From GCA-2726245 sp035513655 (GTDB lineage Bacteria > Planctomycetota > Planctomycetia > Pirellulales > Pirellulaceae), in assembly GCA_035513655.1 (NCBI GenBank), contig DATKBV010000544.1, positions 14,632 to 78,631 on the forward strand: a DNA stretch of 64,000 bases, in the 5' to 3' direction. Below are positions 8,492 through 17,358 of the stretch, one piece after another. A program made the position numbers and the translations under genes. The notes under the pieces were generated by a model. It was not told where the DNA came from. It saw nothing but the letters and a program-made list of their open reading frames with translations, and ran no database searches. Each line of letters begins with the position of its first letter. The first letter of the stretch is position 1.

Positions 8492-10990
8492 TCAGATTCG
8501 ACTCAAAGCCAAATGGACTCTTGCCTCCGGATCTTCAATCCGGAGGACGTACACGCTAGCGCTCACGTGTGGCTCGAATACAACAACCGAGTTGTCGGTC
8601 ATCAAGCCGCGAACGCCTTGGAACAGACCTTCCCCATGATGGATGCGACCAACTCCACCGAATCGTATTCCTTGCTGACCAGCCAAGGAAGTGTTGAAGA
8701 CTCGACCTTCGCTAGTGTCAGCAATTAGCTTTCCAACGACGCCCCCCTTCGGAGAAAGGAACTCGAACTCGTCGTATGCTGTAAACGGCACGGGATCCTG
8801 ATTGGTCCCACTGGCCGATTGGGGATCGAACGCGACGTGGGCCGTGACCCGCCCGATTCGCCGATCACCTAGTTGGCTCGCCGCCCCGAAGACACCCTCT
8901 GGAGTCATTACGTTAACGATCCGTTGCAGCTTCAATCCCTGCTCGACGATCAGTCCGATCGGTTTACCGTTGGGGCCGACGTTTGTTCGAACCGGATCGC
9001 TGGGCACGGCTTCTCCACGGAATATGATGTAGGTGGTCTCTCCGTCGAAACATTGTTGCCACTCGGTAGCCGGTTGCGATGTTTCCGTGTAAAGAGTCTT
9101 CTCCTGATCCATCACACGCAGCATTAGATTGCCGGTGAAGCCACCCTGGGAATCCAATTTGCCGCAATAAACGTAAGTCCCCTGGTCATGCCCCGCGAAT
9201 CTGCCGAATCCGTGGACAATAGTACCCACGGCGGTGACCAGGAGTTGACTGCGTCCCTTGACCCTTGTCGGAAACGTATGGCCTGTTCCAAAACCGAAGA
9301 ACCCATCTCGCCCGTTGCCGAATTCACAGTCCCCATCCAACATTACAAATCGTTGAGAGACGTTGGGATTCAAAGGCGTGGGAGGTGGTAATTGACCAGG
9401 TCCAGCAACGAAATCATCGGGAGCAAACATCCACCGATGACTGAAACCGGCTATAGGACGCGCCGCATTCGTCGGATGTGCCATCATGTCGAACGGCCGT
9501 AGACTCTCAGTGACCTGGAATCCGACGATGCCTTTTCGCCCGTGTATCGCTGACTCGCGACGTGAACAGTCGGGTGATGAAAACAGATTGAAATAGGCCG
9601 CCTGGTCGATCAACGATTGTACAACGTCCGCGGAAATGCCCGGCGTCGCCCCTGCCTTCGATGGCCCTGGAGACGGACGAGTAGTTGTCGTTGTTTCCCG
9701 GTGGCCGGCGACAGCACGACCACTTGGTCGTTCGTTGTCAGGAAGACGACGAATCCAGCGAGCCACAGCTTTTCCGATGGTGTGTGGGCTGCTCTCTTGG
9801 AGAAAATGCGAGCCCTCGCCAACATAAACGGTTTCCAGATTTCTCATGTTGTTCTTCGCCCACTCAAGGTGCTCTTTCGTGACGAGGGCACCGGGTTCCG
9901 CGTACAGTAACAGCTTTGGCAGGTGCGATTGCTGCAGACGTTGGCTGTAGGTGGATACTGCTTTCCAAACATCTGGCGGTTCTCCGCCGATCGGTGTCTC
10001 TTGCGGAAATCGCCAGATGGGAACGCGGCTCTTGGGATCTTTGAATGGTTCTCGATAGTAGTTCATTTCCGCTTCACTAAGCGGGCGGCCCGCCGATTGG
10101 GGTAACAGTCCTTCAATGAACATGTTTTGCTCGACGATCATTTTCCAACCTTCTCCGCCCACGCCACCGCTGCGAAACTTGCGGAATAACTCTCGGAATT
10201 CGGGTGTCGAGAATTGCTCCCAACGGTAGGGCCGGATGATCGCTTCGAAGAATGCAATGGCTTTGATGTTGTTTTGATTCCGCATCGCATAGTGGAATCC
10301 GAGTCCGGACCCTTGATCGTGTAAAACCAGCGTGATGTTTCGCAGACCCATCTTTTCAATGAACGCCTCCAGGTATCTCACGTGATCTTCCCAGCGGTAT
10401 TCGATATCTGGCTTGTCGGAACGGCCGAAGCCAATGAGGTCAGGAGCGATGCAACGGCCCAACGGTGCCAGGTGCGGAATGATGTTGCGCCACAGATAAG
10501 ACCAGGTCGGATTGCCATGAAGTAGAAGTATCGGGTCGCCCGAACCGATGTCAACGTAATGCATCCGTGATCCGAGCACATCAAGGTAATGCGGCTCGAA
10601 GGGATAATTCGGCGAGATGTCCCTGGTCGCGTTCGGGGTCGGGACGGCGGTTGCCGAGGGCGGGATCACCGGAAAGGGCATCGGCCCCCATCCCGCCCCG
10701 GCTCCCTGAAGACCAGATTGGACCGCGTCGGGCGGAGTGACGTGCGTGGGGAAGCCACCGCGCGAGCGGTCCCAGACTTGATTTTGTAGCGATTCACCCG
10801 TCCGGAAGGCGGACTGAAGCGAGTCACTCAGCTCCAGTTGCATGGCCCTTGCTACATTCTCGAACGAAGCGGCAGCCCGCGACGGCGTCAAGAGGTTTGC
10901 CATCTGCTGCGCACCGAAAAGGGAAAGGGACCACGAAAACCACAACGCGTTTTTTGTCAGCTCACTTGCTGTATCTGGCAACTGACGCAT
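8492..10990 (-). CDS. LFG-tagged haloalkane-dehalogenase-like hydrolase fused to a beta-barrel-like C-terminal region
   Basis: I place the start at the ATG at 10988-10990 because GGAGG lies five bases ahead; 832 residues result. Residues about 10-75 form the shared module (LTKNALWFSWSLSLFGAQQM, then an amphipathic helix). Residues about 130-420 are an alpha/beta hydrolase of the haloalkane dehalogenase group: HGNPTWSYLWRN, nucleophile Asp in HDQGSGLG (about 225), Glu in FFEAIIRP (about 249) and His in GEGSHF (about 394). The halide-binding Trp that normally follows the nucleophile (HDWG) is Gln, so true dehalogenase activity is doubtful; ester or epoxide hydrolysis is as likely. After a Pro/Ser linker, about 370 residues hold two stretches of the form VGxIxHGxGxFxGxxG, reminiscent of dirigent or allene-oxide-cyclase barrels. 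Confidence 0.8.
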   Translation of the reverse strand: MRQLPDTASELTKNALWFSWSLSLFGAQQMANLLTPSRAAASFENVARAMQLELSDSLQSAFRTGESLQNQVWDRSRGGFPTHVTPPDAVQSGLQGAGAGWGPMPFPVIPPSATAVPTPNATRDISPNYPFEPHYLDVLGSRMHYVDIGSGDPILLLHGNPTWSYLWRNIIPHLAPLGRCIAPDLIGFGRSDKPDIEYRWEDHVRYLEAFIEKMGLRNITLVLHDQGSGLGFHYAMRNQNNIKAIAFFEAIIRPYRWEQFSTPEFRELFRKFRSGGVGGEGWKMIVEQNMFIEGLLPQSAGRPLSEAEMNYYREPFKDPKSRVPIWRFPQETPIGGEPPDVWKAVSTYSQRLQQSHLPKLLLYAEPGALVTKEHLEWAKNNMRNLETVYVGEGSHFLQESSPHTIGKAVARWIRRLPDNERPSGRAVAGHRETTTTTRPSPGPSKAGATPGISADVVQSLIDQAAYFNLFSSPDCSRRESAIHGRKGIVGFQVTESLRPFDMMAHPTNAARPIAGFSHRWMFAPDDFVAGPGQLPPPTPLNPNVSQRFVMLDGDCEFGNGRDGFFGFGTGHTFPTRVKGRSQLLVTAVGTIVHGFGRFAGHDQGTYVYCGKLDSQGGFTGNLMLRVMDQEKTLYTETSQPATEWQQCFDGETTYIIFRGEAVPSDPVRTNVGPNGKPIGLIVEQGLKLQRIVNVMTPEGVFGAASQLGDRRIGRVTAHVAFDPQSASGTNQDPVPFTAYDEFEFLSPKGGVVGKLIADTSEGRVFNTSLAGQQGIRFGGVGRIHHGEGLFQGVRGLMTDNSVVVFEPHVSASVYVLRIEDPEARVHLALSRI

Positions 10991-11104
10991 GTTGTCCTCC
11001 ATTTTCCACTCACCCTGTTTCTTGCTGGTTGACGTGGGCCATCCTGTCCTGATGTCAGGCAAACGAGAGTTCTACCGATGGTGCCATCGTCCCGCGGTTT
11101 TCAA

Positions 11105-12265
11105 TCACACCTTATCGTTTGCGCTCACTGGAACCCGAAACAACTCGTCCATTCGCTGTTGCTGCCACAACTGATTAACGGTGGTGAAGAATTCTGGCCG
11201 GCACTGGGTTCTCGCGTTTCGTTCCCAACTCGTCATCGTCGCATCGTCCCTGCCACGAGGTTGATGGGAGCAGAGTTGTCGCAAGTAATTGCTGTGTGGA
11301 GCCCAGGCGTGCCAGACGGCAGCGGCCGATGCAATGCCGTTGGCAACGGAAACCGACACCGGCAAGCTGCGTCTATGCCGATTCAGAAACAGTTCCAGGA
11401 CTTCCGGATGTCGCACGTTCACCAAAGCCACGGCCCAAGACAGACCGGCCAGGGCATTCTCCCGCCCCACATCGTGCGGCGGCTCGCTTAGCGCCTTCTT
11501 CAAGCTGGGCCAAGCGGCCGATGTGCAGGGGAGGACATTGACCGGCGTAAAATACAACCCCCTGCCGACGCCATGCCAAAACGTGGCCACCCACGCCGCA
11601 TTAATTTCACGTAACTGGCGATCGAGTTCGGTGAGCATCGTCGGCCGTAGCAAGCGAGCTATCAGACCAAGGGCTTCCAATGTAGCGCCTACATACCCGT
11701 CGAGGGAGTTCTCACGGCACCGCTGCAAATATTGGACGACAAAACCGCGCGCTCCCGATCCACCTGTGCTCCGCGGCAGACAGCGAAGCGCATCGCTAGC
11801 CAACGCCAATCCCATGCCGGTATGCAAGGGGATCATACTTCTCTCCGGCAACCCATGAGGTTGGCATGACAACAAACCGCCGACCGATTCATTTCCTTTC
11901 AAAGCGCGCGCCGCGAAGTAGTACCCCAAGCCTTCAGTGGTCCATAGTCCCAAGAAGTCACTTTGCGCCGCAACTGCTTTCGTACGGACCACCAATTCCC
12001 CACCCGCGTCGGTTGGATCGTTCATCCAGCGGTCGGCGGTCGCGAACGCTCGGAACGCTTCCAACTTGTTTCGAAGCTCTCGCCACGCGGCCCAGCTTGA
12101 TCGATTAGGCCACACCAAAGCCGCGACGTCGGGAGAATTCCGCGCAAAGTCAACCATTGCCCCCACGCTTTTCCAAAGAGGCAGTGTGTCTGTACGAAGT
12201 CCAGTGAGAAACCAATCGAAATAATTCAGCGTTGCAGTCCTTCCCGGTTTTCGTTCATCCAGCAT
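11105..12265 (-). CDS. DUF1702-like protein (enediyne E2-like), paralog of the gene at 15932
   Basis: The 386-residue protein aligns along most of its length with the product at 15932-17242. Shared landmarks are ELRNK, LW..EGLG.YFA, GY.GA.LE.LGL..R, FWHG.GRG.YF, PH..GR.N and AG..WA..LVN.R.P. The order of these blocks (an EG helix, a GxGLA helix, a GY block, an HGxGRxLYF block, a final AG helix) resembles, from memory, the DUF1702 proteins of enediyne polyketide clusters, in which the matching blocks read YEGAAMAL, VGVGWA, DGYGFH, GIGRALWF and SGAGLA. That assignment needs a profile search. Unlike its paralog it lacks the LFG module at the N-terminus. It starts 24 bases after the upstream gene ends. 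Confidence 0.6.
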   Translation of the reverse strand: MLDERKPGRTATLNYFDWFLTGLRTDTLPLWKSVGAMVDFARNSPDVAALVWPNRSSWAAWRELRNKLEAFRAFATADRWMNDPTDAGGELVVRTKAVAAQSDFLGLWTTEGLGYYFAARALKGNESVGGLLSCQPHGLPERSMIPLHTGMGLALASDALRCLPRSTGGSGARGFVVQYLQRCRENSLDGYVGATLEALGLIARLLRPTMLTELDRQLREINAAWVATFWHGVGRGLYFTPVNVLPCTSAAWPSLKKALSEPPHDVGRENALAGLSWAVALVNVRHPEVLELFLNRHRRSLPVSVSVANGIASAAAVWHAWAPHSNYLRQLCSHQPRGRDDATMTSWERNARTQCRPEFFTTVNQLWQQQRMDELFRVPVSANDKV

Positions 12266-12289
12266 GTTAGGGAATATGCGCAGACCAAG

Positions 12290-13702
12290 TCAGCATGGCT
12301 GCTTCCGAGTGCCTTTCACGGGCCACACACCCATCAAAACACTCTTGTGATCCCAGACGGATGATCCAATCCCGACGTATAGGAAGCGGGCTAGCGTGGG
12401 TGCCGAAGCAAGTTCTGTCGAGGACCAGACAAGTGATTCCCGCACGTTCACAAACGGATGGCCTAGGGGCATCGCAGGACGCGCTTCACCGTAATCCTCC
12501 AGACTTCTTAGCTCGTTGATGTCCGGCAACCGCCAATCTTCGGGCTCACTGCCATCGTTCAGGCCCTTCTCCCCGGCAGAGAGCTGCTTGCATTTGTCGT
12601 TGGCATCCCACCAATTCAGGGTTCCAAAGGTGTCTGCGTCCTTCAACCACGTCAGACCGGTCACTCGGTCGGTGACGGTGCCGTCGGGTACAGGCCGCAC
12701 TCCAGCCGTCATGTTCTCTTGGAAACGAGGAGTCGCCAGCGGCAGGCCCGCGCCAAGTCTCGCCTTCTCCGCATCCTGGCCACTGCCTTCGCATGGGATC
12801 ACATGACCCCTGGTATCCCAGCACTTATCTTGTCCTGTCTGGCGAACTCGCGCGCTGCGACCGCGCACCGGCCACACGCGCATCGAATTGATCTTCAGGT
12901 CGAACACAGGAGGGCCGACGGCCATCGCCACATACCACCCCAGTGCTGGAAAGGCAGCAACCGAGGAAGACGACCAGTAGTTGGCGGCTGCGAGTTTCTT
13001 GAACGGATTGCCGGCACTGATAGCCGGACCGGACTTATTGGTGAGATCCAGTAGGCTCTGCAGTTCATTGACGTTCGGCAGTCTCCAGTCCCCCACCTGA
13101 CTCTTGTCCGAGAGACCATGAAGGCCGTGACTCAGATTGTCGGTTTCGCGCAGTGCTTGAGCCCACGGCAACTCGCCGAACGCGTTGGCATCCTCAAGCC
13201 AGATCAACTCGGTTTCACGGTCGGTTACCGTTCCATCTCCGTTGGGTTGAAAGCGGTCTCTTTTATAGGGTCCGGTGCTGAAGACTTCCGCCCGCACAAT
13301 AGATCCGTGAAAAAACTTGAGAACCGGCGGCGCCTCAATCCAATCAAACACCTTGCTTTGAAAGGCCGTTAGATGTGGAGAGCCCCACTGATTCTTTTCG
13401 AATTCTCTGACGCTACGCCAACGCTCGATGATGCCGTACATCGGTTGATGCGGCGGTGAATCTTCCGGTGGAAGAGCGTCTGGCCGGTGTTTGTCGTAGG
13501 AATACCAGTCCAGCCCCGCTTGTTGCCTGGTGGCCGCGGCCAGCATCTCCGAGTGTCTCACGAAGGTCACCTCGTCGCTGGCCTTGACTTTAAACTCGAC
13601 CGTTGCTCCGATCGGCGCATCTTGATTGGGGAGGCTCGCCAGCCATTTAGAAACGGCTTTGACAAACCCACTATCATCAGGCATCGGTTGTGATTGCGAC
13701 AT
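12290..13702 (-). CDS. ABM-like domain plus two DUF1566 domains
   Basis: I choose the ATG at 13700-13702 (470 residues) since GGGAGAAG precedes it; a longer in-frame form would begin within the upstream gene. Residues about 25-130 resemble an antibiotic-biosynthesis-monooxygenase (ABM) fold: VEFKVKASDE, then GLDWYSYDK, then YGIIERWRS and HLTAFQSKV. Two DUF1566 (Lcl C-terminal-like) repeats follow, each with the set TDR.T.L.WL.DA.(A/T)FG, DWRLP(N/D)(I/V)NEL, WSS(S/T) and VWPV(R/K)G. DUF1566 domains are usually found in secreted or surface proteins and are thought to bind; here no signal peptide is present. The next gene upstream has the same double repeat, so the two form a pair. Confidence 0.8.
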   Translation of the reverse strand: MSQSQPMPDDSGFVKAVSKWLASLPNQDAPIGATVEFKVKASDEVTFVRHSEMLAAATRQQAGLDWYSYDKHRPDALPPEDSPPHQPMYGIIERWRSVREFEKNQWGSPHLTAFQSKVFDWIEAPPVLKFFHGSIVRAEVFSTGPYKRDRFQPNGDGTVTDRETELIWLEDANAFGELPWAQALRETDNLSHGLHGLSDKSQVGDWRLPNVNELQSLLDLTNKSGPAISAGNPFKKLAAANYWSSSSVAAFPALGWYVAMAVGPPVFDLKINSMRVWPVRGRSARVRQTGQDKCWDTRGHVIPCEGSGQDAEKARLGAGLPLATPRFQENMTAGVRPVPDGTVTDRVTGLTWLKDADTFGTLNWWDANDKCKQLSAGEKGLNDGSEPEDWRLPDINELRSLEDYGEARPAMPLGHPFVNVRESLVWSSTELASAPTLARFLYVGIGSSVWDHKSVLMGVWPVKGTRKQPC

Positions 13703-13760
13703 ATCGAACTTCTCCCAGGAGGGTCTATGCTGGTGACGGCGTGGTTGTCGATCCAAGATC

Positions 13761-15137
13761 CTAGATTTGATTTCGAACTGGCCATACGAAGAACGGGTGC
13801 TCCTTGTTTTCAAAGATCACCGGACCGATGCCAAGAATAATGAACATGGCCTCGCTTGGGGCGCCTGCTACCGTCGTCGACGTCCAGTAACTCGATGGCT
13901 GCACGCTCGGCGGAGAATCCTGGTCCGGCCTAAAGGCTTCCCGCCAGCCATCTGGCAGGCATGGCCCAGCCCGTCCGTAGTCGACCAGGCTCTCGATCTC
14001 TCGAACGTTTGGCAATCGCCATTGGCCTTGTTTGCTGCCGTCATTCAGCCGCTCGATAGATCCGCTATGAAGAGAGTTGCACTTAAGCAGCGCCTGCTCC
14101 CACGTTTGCCAGCCAAACGCGTTGGCATTCTGTAGCCAAACGAGACCGGTCAAATTGTCGGTCACCGTACCGATGCCATTTGCATCGGACTCAAATCTCC
14201 TTTCCGGCCACTTGACGCCTGTTCTATTTTCGGCGAGCCCATCCTGCCCCGTCTTTTCGAAGCCGAACGTTTGCGTCTGTCCGGACTTTGGAACGATCGT
14301 GAACTTTCCATCGCGCACCGGCCACATGCGGTTCGGAGAATTCTTGAGCATGAACACCGTTGGACCGATACCCAGCGTCATCATCCAGGCTTGCGTCGGG
14401 TCGGCAAGGAGCGTTGTCGATGTCCAGTAGATCGCGGGCTTGACAGTTTCTCGGGCCGGATAATCGGCTGGCACAATTGGAGCCGCTTGTCCATAGTCAA
14501 CAATACTGAACAACTCGCGAATCGTGGGCAGGCGCCAATCGCGCAACCTGCTTCCATCCGTCAGGCCATAGCAACCGCCTTGCAGTTTCGCGGCAAGCAT
14601 GCGGGCCTGATCCCACGTGACCTCGCCAAAGCTGTCAGCGTCCTTGAGCCAAATCAATCCCGTGCAGCCGTCGGTCACCGTCCCGTCACAATTGTCCTTA
14701 AAACGGGGTTCCGGCCACGGCACCCCAGCCGGAACGGCACCATCCTGCCCGGGAGCTGCATCGCAACTATCGCAGTCGACTTCCTGGTAATGTGAATCCC
14801 AGCACGTCGTCTGCCCGGTCCGTGGAACCGGTGCCGGATAAGTGTCTGGTGTCGGTGCCTCAGGCTCACAGGGTTCCTCATGTCGCTGAAGCAATTCCAA
14901 TGCTTCTTCCTTCAGCCGCCTTCGTTGCTCGGGGTCATCCGTCTTTGCCGCCTGATCGAAGAGCTGTGAGACAGACTTGAGGACGTCAGTCAGAACGCTT
15001 TCCGACTCGCTGGCATCGGATTCCCCCGAGTCCGTGAGACCTTCGCCTTTCAAAAGCCGGGACTCAACTTTCTGGCGTTTCGCAGGGTTCTTGATCTTGT
15101 CTAATTTGCTCTGGATTTTCGACTTCTTATCAGTCAT
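13761..15137 (-). CDS. Double DUF1566 protein with charged N-terminal helix
   Basis: Starting at the ATG at 15135-15137, preceded by GAGGG, the protein has 458 residues. The first 85 are lysine- and glutamate-rich helix with a Ser/Glu acidic patch (SDASESESV), consistent with a short coiled coil and no export signal. Two DUF1566 repeats follow, with landmarks TGLIWLKDADSFG, DWRLPTIREL, YWTSTT and MWPVRDG in the first, and TGLVWLQNANAFG, QWRLPNVREI, YWTSTT and VWPVRNQ in the second. The segment linking the N-terminus to repeat one contains TGQTTCWDSHYQ and a Cys-Asp pair (DCDSCD). It is the neighbour and closest relative of the gene at 12290. Confidence 0.85.
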   Translation of the reverse strand: MTDKKSKIQSKLDKIKNPAKRQKVESRLLKGEGLTDSGESDASESESVLTDVLKSVSQLFDQAAKTDDPEQRRRLKEEALELLQRHEEPCEPEAPTPDTYPAPVPRTGQTTCWDSHYQEVDCDSCDAAPGQDGAVPAGVPWPEPRFKDNCDGTVTDGCTGLIWLKDADSFGEVTWDQARMLAAKLQGGCYGLTDGSRLRDWRLPTIRELFSIVDYGQAAPIVPADYPARETVKPAIYWTSTTLLADPTQAWMMTLGIGPTVFMLKNSPNRMWPVRDGKFTIVPKSGQTQTFGFEKTGQDGLAENRTGVKWPERRFESDANGIGTVTDNLTGLVWLQNANAFGWQTWEQALLKCNSLHSGSIERLNDGSKQGQWRLPNVREIESLVDYGRAGPCLPDGWREAFRPDQDSPPSVQPSSYWTSTTVAGAPSEAMFIILGIGPVIFENKEHPFFVWPVRNQI

Positions 15138-15208
15138 GTGACCCTCGCAAGCCTGAGCCAATTCGCCGAGACAAACCTTTTCGCCGACTTGGCGACACCT
15201 CTAACGAC

Positions 15209-15883
15209 CTAGTCCCAGATGTGATCAATGGCCTTTTTCACATCGCGAATTGCTTCGACCTGGTCGCGGTCGTATGCGGATGCTTCTTTCTCCAGACGCT
15301 CCTTAACACGGTACACAAACCTGATGTGCTTGCGGTCTTTCGCGGGAATATTCTTGAACGCGCGCTGGCCACCATAGTCGTGGAAGCCGTACCCATCGTC
15401 CCGCGGCTCGTTTCCCTTCCAAGCCGCGGGAATCGGAATGTGAGCATCTTTCCCAAACTCATCTGTGTATTCGGAAATCTTCACCGCCCCGTAGCTCGCT
15501 CCGTCGGTGCTGTAGTCGACAACCTCTTCCGTTTCCGGCTTCAGAGTGGCCTCGTAGTCGCGTTTTTTGAACAGGATGGAATAACTAACGTACTTGATGT
15601 CGTTGCCGCCGAGGTCTTTGTATTGATCGTCGTACATCTTGGGCTCCTTCTTGCGTTCTTGGATGTTCAAGGTTTCGTGATCGTCCGAGGGATTAGCGGC
15701 CGTTTCATTTGCGACAGGGAGATAGTTGGCCGGGGTTGAACTGTCGGTTCTAGGGTTAACGGTCAGATCTGCTGCGTCGTTCACCGTGGCTTGAAACTGG
15801 CGCATGGTGTTGAGCATCAAATCCATGCCTGCCATGACAAATTCCATGGGCAGCTTGAACAGTTGATTGAATACGCGATTCAT
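15209..15883 (-). CDS. Hypothetical protein with LPM-type N-terminal helix and an internal start site
   Basis: Two upstream in-frame starts exist (TTG 15910, ATG 15904), but the ATG at 15881-15883 gives MNRVFNQLFKLPMEF, which aligns residue for residue with the N-terminus of the SGNH-like protein at 1560 (MKDLISTMFRLPMAM). The result is 224 residues: an N-terminal helix of about 35, a Ser/Thr/Asn-rich linker, and a soluble C-terminal domain of about 140 starting at MYDDQYKDLGG, which I do not recognise. A strong ribosome site (AAGGAG, eight bases ahead) sits directly before that internal ATG at 15635-15637. The gene may therefore make a full-length form with the N-terminal helix and a short form without it. 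Confidence 0.7.
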   Translation of the reverse strand: MNRVFNQLFKLPMEFVMAGMDLMLNTMRQFQATVNDAADLTVNPRTDSSTPANYLPVANETAANPSDDHETLNIQERKKEPKMYDDQYKDLGGNDIKYVSYSILFKKRDYEATLKPETEEVVDYSTDGASYGAVKISEYTDEFGKDAHIPIPAAWKGNEPRDDGYGFHDYGGQRAFKNIPAKDRKHIRFVYRVKERLEKEASAYDRDQVEAIRDVKKAIDHIWD

Positions 15884-15931
15884 GTCATGCGTCGGTCGCT
15901 CCATTGACAAAGCACCGGATTCCCTTGTTAG

Positions 15932-17242
15932 CTAAACACGCGAGAGCCCGCTGAGTGATTGAAATCGAAACACCTCCCCGAGGCGATTGCGCTGCTTCAG
16001 AACTGGGTGATACCGCTCGATCGCGTCGGCGCATGGCTGTTGGACCAGACTGGACCACAGCGCAGGTGGTGACGTCTGCGATCCAATCCCTTGGCAGTAT
16101 GACCGCAGGAAATGCGCATCCGGTGTGGTGTCGCTGCGCATCACTATGGAAGAGCCGACGCCGTTCGCGAACCCTTCGCGATCCACAATGCTGCGACGTC
16201 GCAACAGCTTGTTCATTACCTGGGGCGTTCGCATGTTTACAAGAGTTACCGCCCACGCTACGCCAGCGATGATGTTGCGGCGGCCAGTTTCGTGAGGCGC
16301 TTCGTTTGCCACGCTGTCCCATCGAATGCCACAGCACGGCAGCGGCAGGAAATTCTCGCGCGAGAAATATATGCCGCGACCAGCACCGTGCCAAAAGTAA
16401 CCAAGCAACTCTTTGTTGCCCGTCGATAAAATGGCACGGTCAACGGCCAAAAGGAGTTTCGTTTGAAATGTGCGCGTTACAAGCCCGAGCGATTCGAGCG
16501 CGGCACCCGTGTAACCTGATGTCGTGTTGGCCCGACAGAGTTCTACAAAACGCTGGACGACACGTGCGAACTCCTCTGGTGGGCTCTGGGGACTAAGGCC
16601 GTCTAGCAATCTTTCGGCAAACGCCAACCCGATACCGGCGCTAAGCATGGTGACGCTCTTGCCAGGAAGGCCAAGTGACACGGGGTCTGCGAGCAAGCTC
16701 TGAGGACTGTCTGTCTGGTTAAGCGATTGCTGGGCGAAGTAATGTCCGAGGCCCTCGACCGCCCACAGAGCGTGAAAATCGCCAAGACCATAGGCACGAT
16801 CAACGAGTTCGGCGATTGGTGTATCAGGCCGAGCGTCGACGCGATTCTCGACATTCTGAACCAGGTCGAAGATGTCGATCTTGTTTCTTAGCTCCTGCCA
16901 ATCGATCAACCAATCTCGCCTTGGCGTTACCAGGCCCAGGCCTTCGACAAAGGGCTGTGCTACGTCGATGCTGGGGCGAATGGCGTCGGTGACATTGAAT
17001 CGCAATGCGGCGCTCGTGATGTCTACCATCCCGCGTTGAGCGTTGTCGCCTAGGTCATACAGATGACGAACTCTGCCGGATAACCGCGAAGTCACCTCGG
17101 TTGCCACCGCGTCCATCGACCGAGCGACCCCTCCGCTAGAATCTCGTGACGAATCGCTCGAGAACGCGTCCGCCATCTGCCGCGCGCCGAATAACGACAG
17201 CGCCCAGGATGAACTGACAACAGCTTTGGTTAGCTCTCGCAT
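15932..17242 (-). CDS. LFG-tagged DUF1702-like protein (enediyne E2-like)
   Basis: An ATG lies nine bases upstream (17251), but starting at 17242 gives MRELTKAVVSSSWALSLFGA, which lines up exactly with the starts of the proteins at 17781 and 25408. The 436-residue protein thus begins with the shared LFG module, followed by an amphipathic helix (MDAVATEV....GDNAQRGMVD). From about residue 100 it is paralogous to the gene at 11105, with LWAVEGLGHYFAQQSL, GYTGAALESLGLVTR, FWHGAGRGIYF and AGVAWAVTLVNMR. The block order suggests the DUF1702 family known from enediyne clusters, inferred from memory. The presence of the module in only one paralog suggests that it is a separable docking element. Confidence 0.65.
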   Translation of the reverse strand: MRELTKAVVSSSWALSLFGARQMADAFSSDSSRDSSGGVARSMDAVATEVTSRLSGRVRHLYDLGDNAQRGMVDITSAALRFNVTDAIRPSIDVAQPFVEGLGLVTPRRDWLIDWQELRNKIDIFDLVQNVENRVDARPDTPIAELVDRAYGLGDFHALWAVEGLGHYFAQQSLNQTDSPQSLLADPVSLGLPGKSVTMLSAGIGLAFAERLLDGLSPQSPPEEFARVVQRFVELCRANTTSGYTGAALESLGLVTRTFQTKLLLAVDRAILSTGNKELLGYFWHGAGRGIYFSRENFLPLPCCGIRWDSVANEAPHETGRRNIIAGVAWAVTLVNMRTPQVMNKLLRRRSIVDREGFANGVGSSIVMRSDTTPDAHFLRSYCQGIGSQTSPPALWSSLVQQPCADAIERYHPVLKQRNRLGEVFRFQSLSGLSRV

Positions 17243-17324
17243 GTCGCACATTGTTCGTAGATCAAACGGTACAATAGACTTTTCAGTCTGCCGGAGACGG
17301 GTTGGAAACCCGCTCTAGGTAAAG

Positions 17325-17350
17325 CCACGGCACTCGGAGTGTGCCCGTGG
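17325..17350. terminator. Hairpin after the small LFG-tagged gene
   Basis: CCACGGCAC and GTGCCCGTGG pair with a one-base bulge around a short loop, starting nine bases past the stop codon of the gene at 17359. A second, smaller hairpin (CGGGTT/AACCCG) follows at about 17297-17312. Neither has a long U run, so termination or transcript-end protection is inferred. Confidence 0.45.
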
Positions 17351-17358
17351 ACTTGCTC

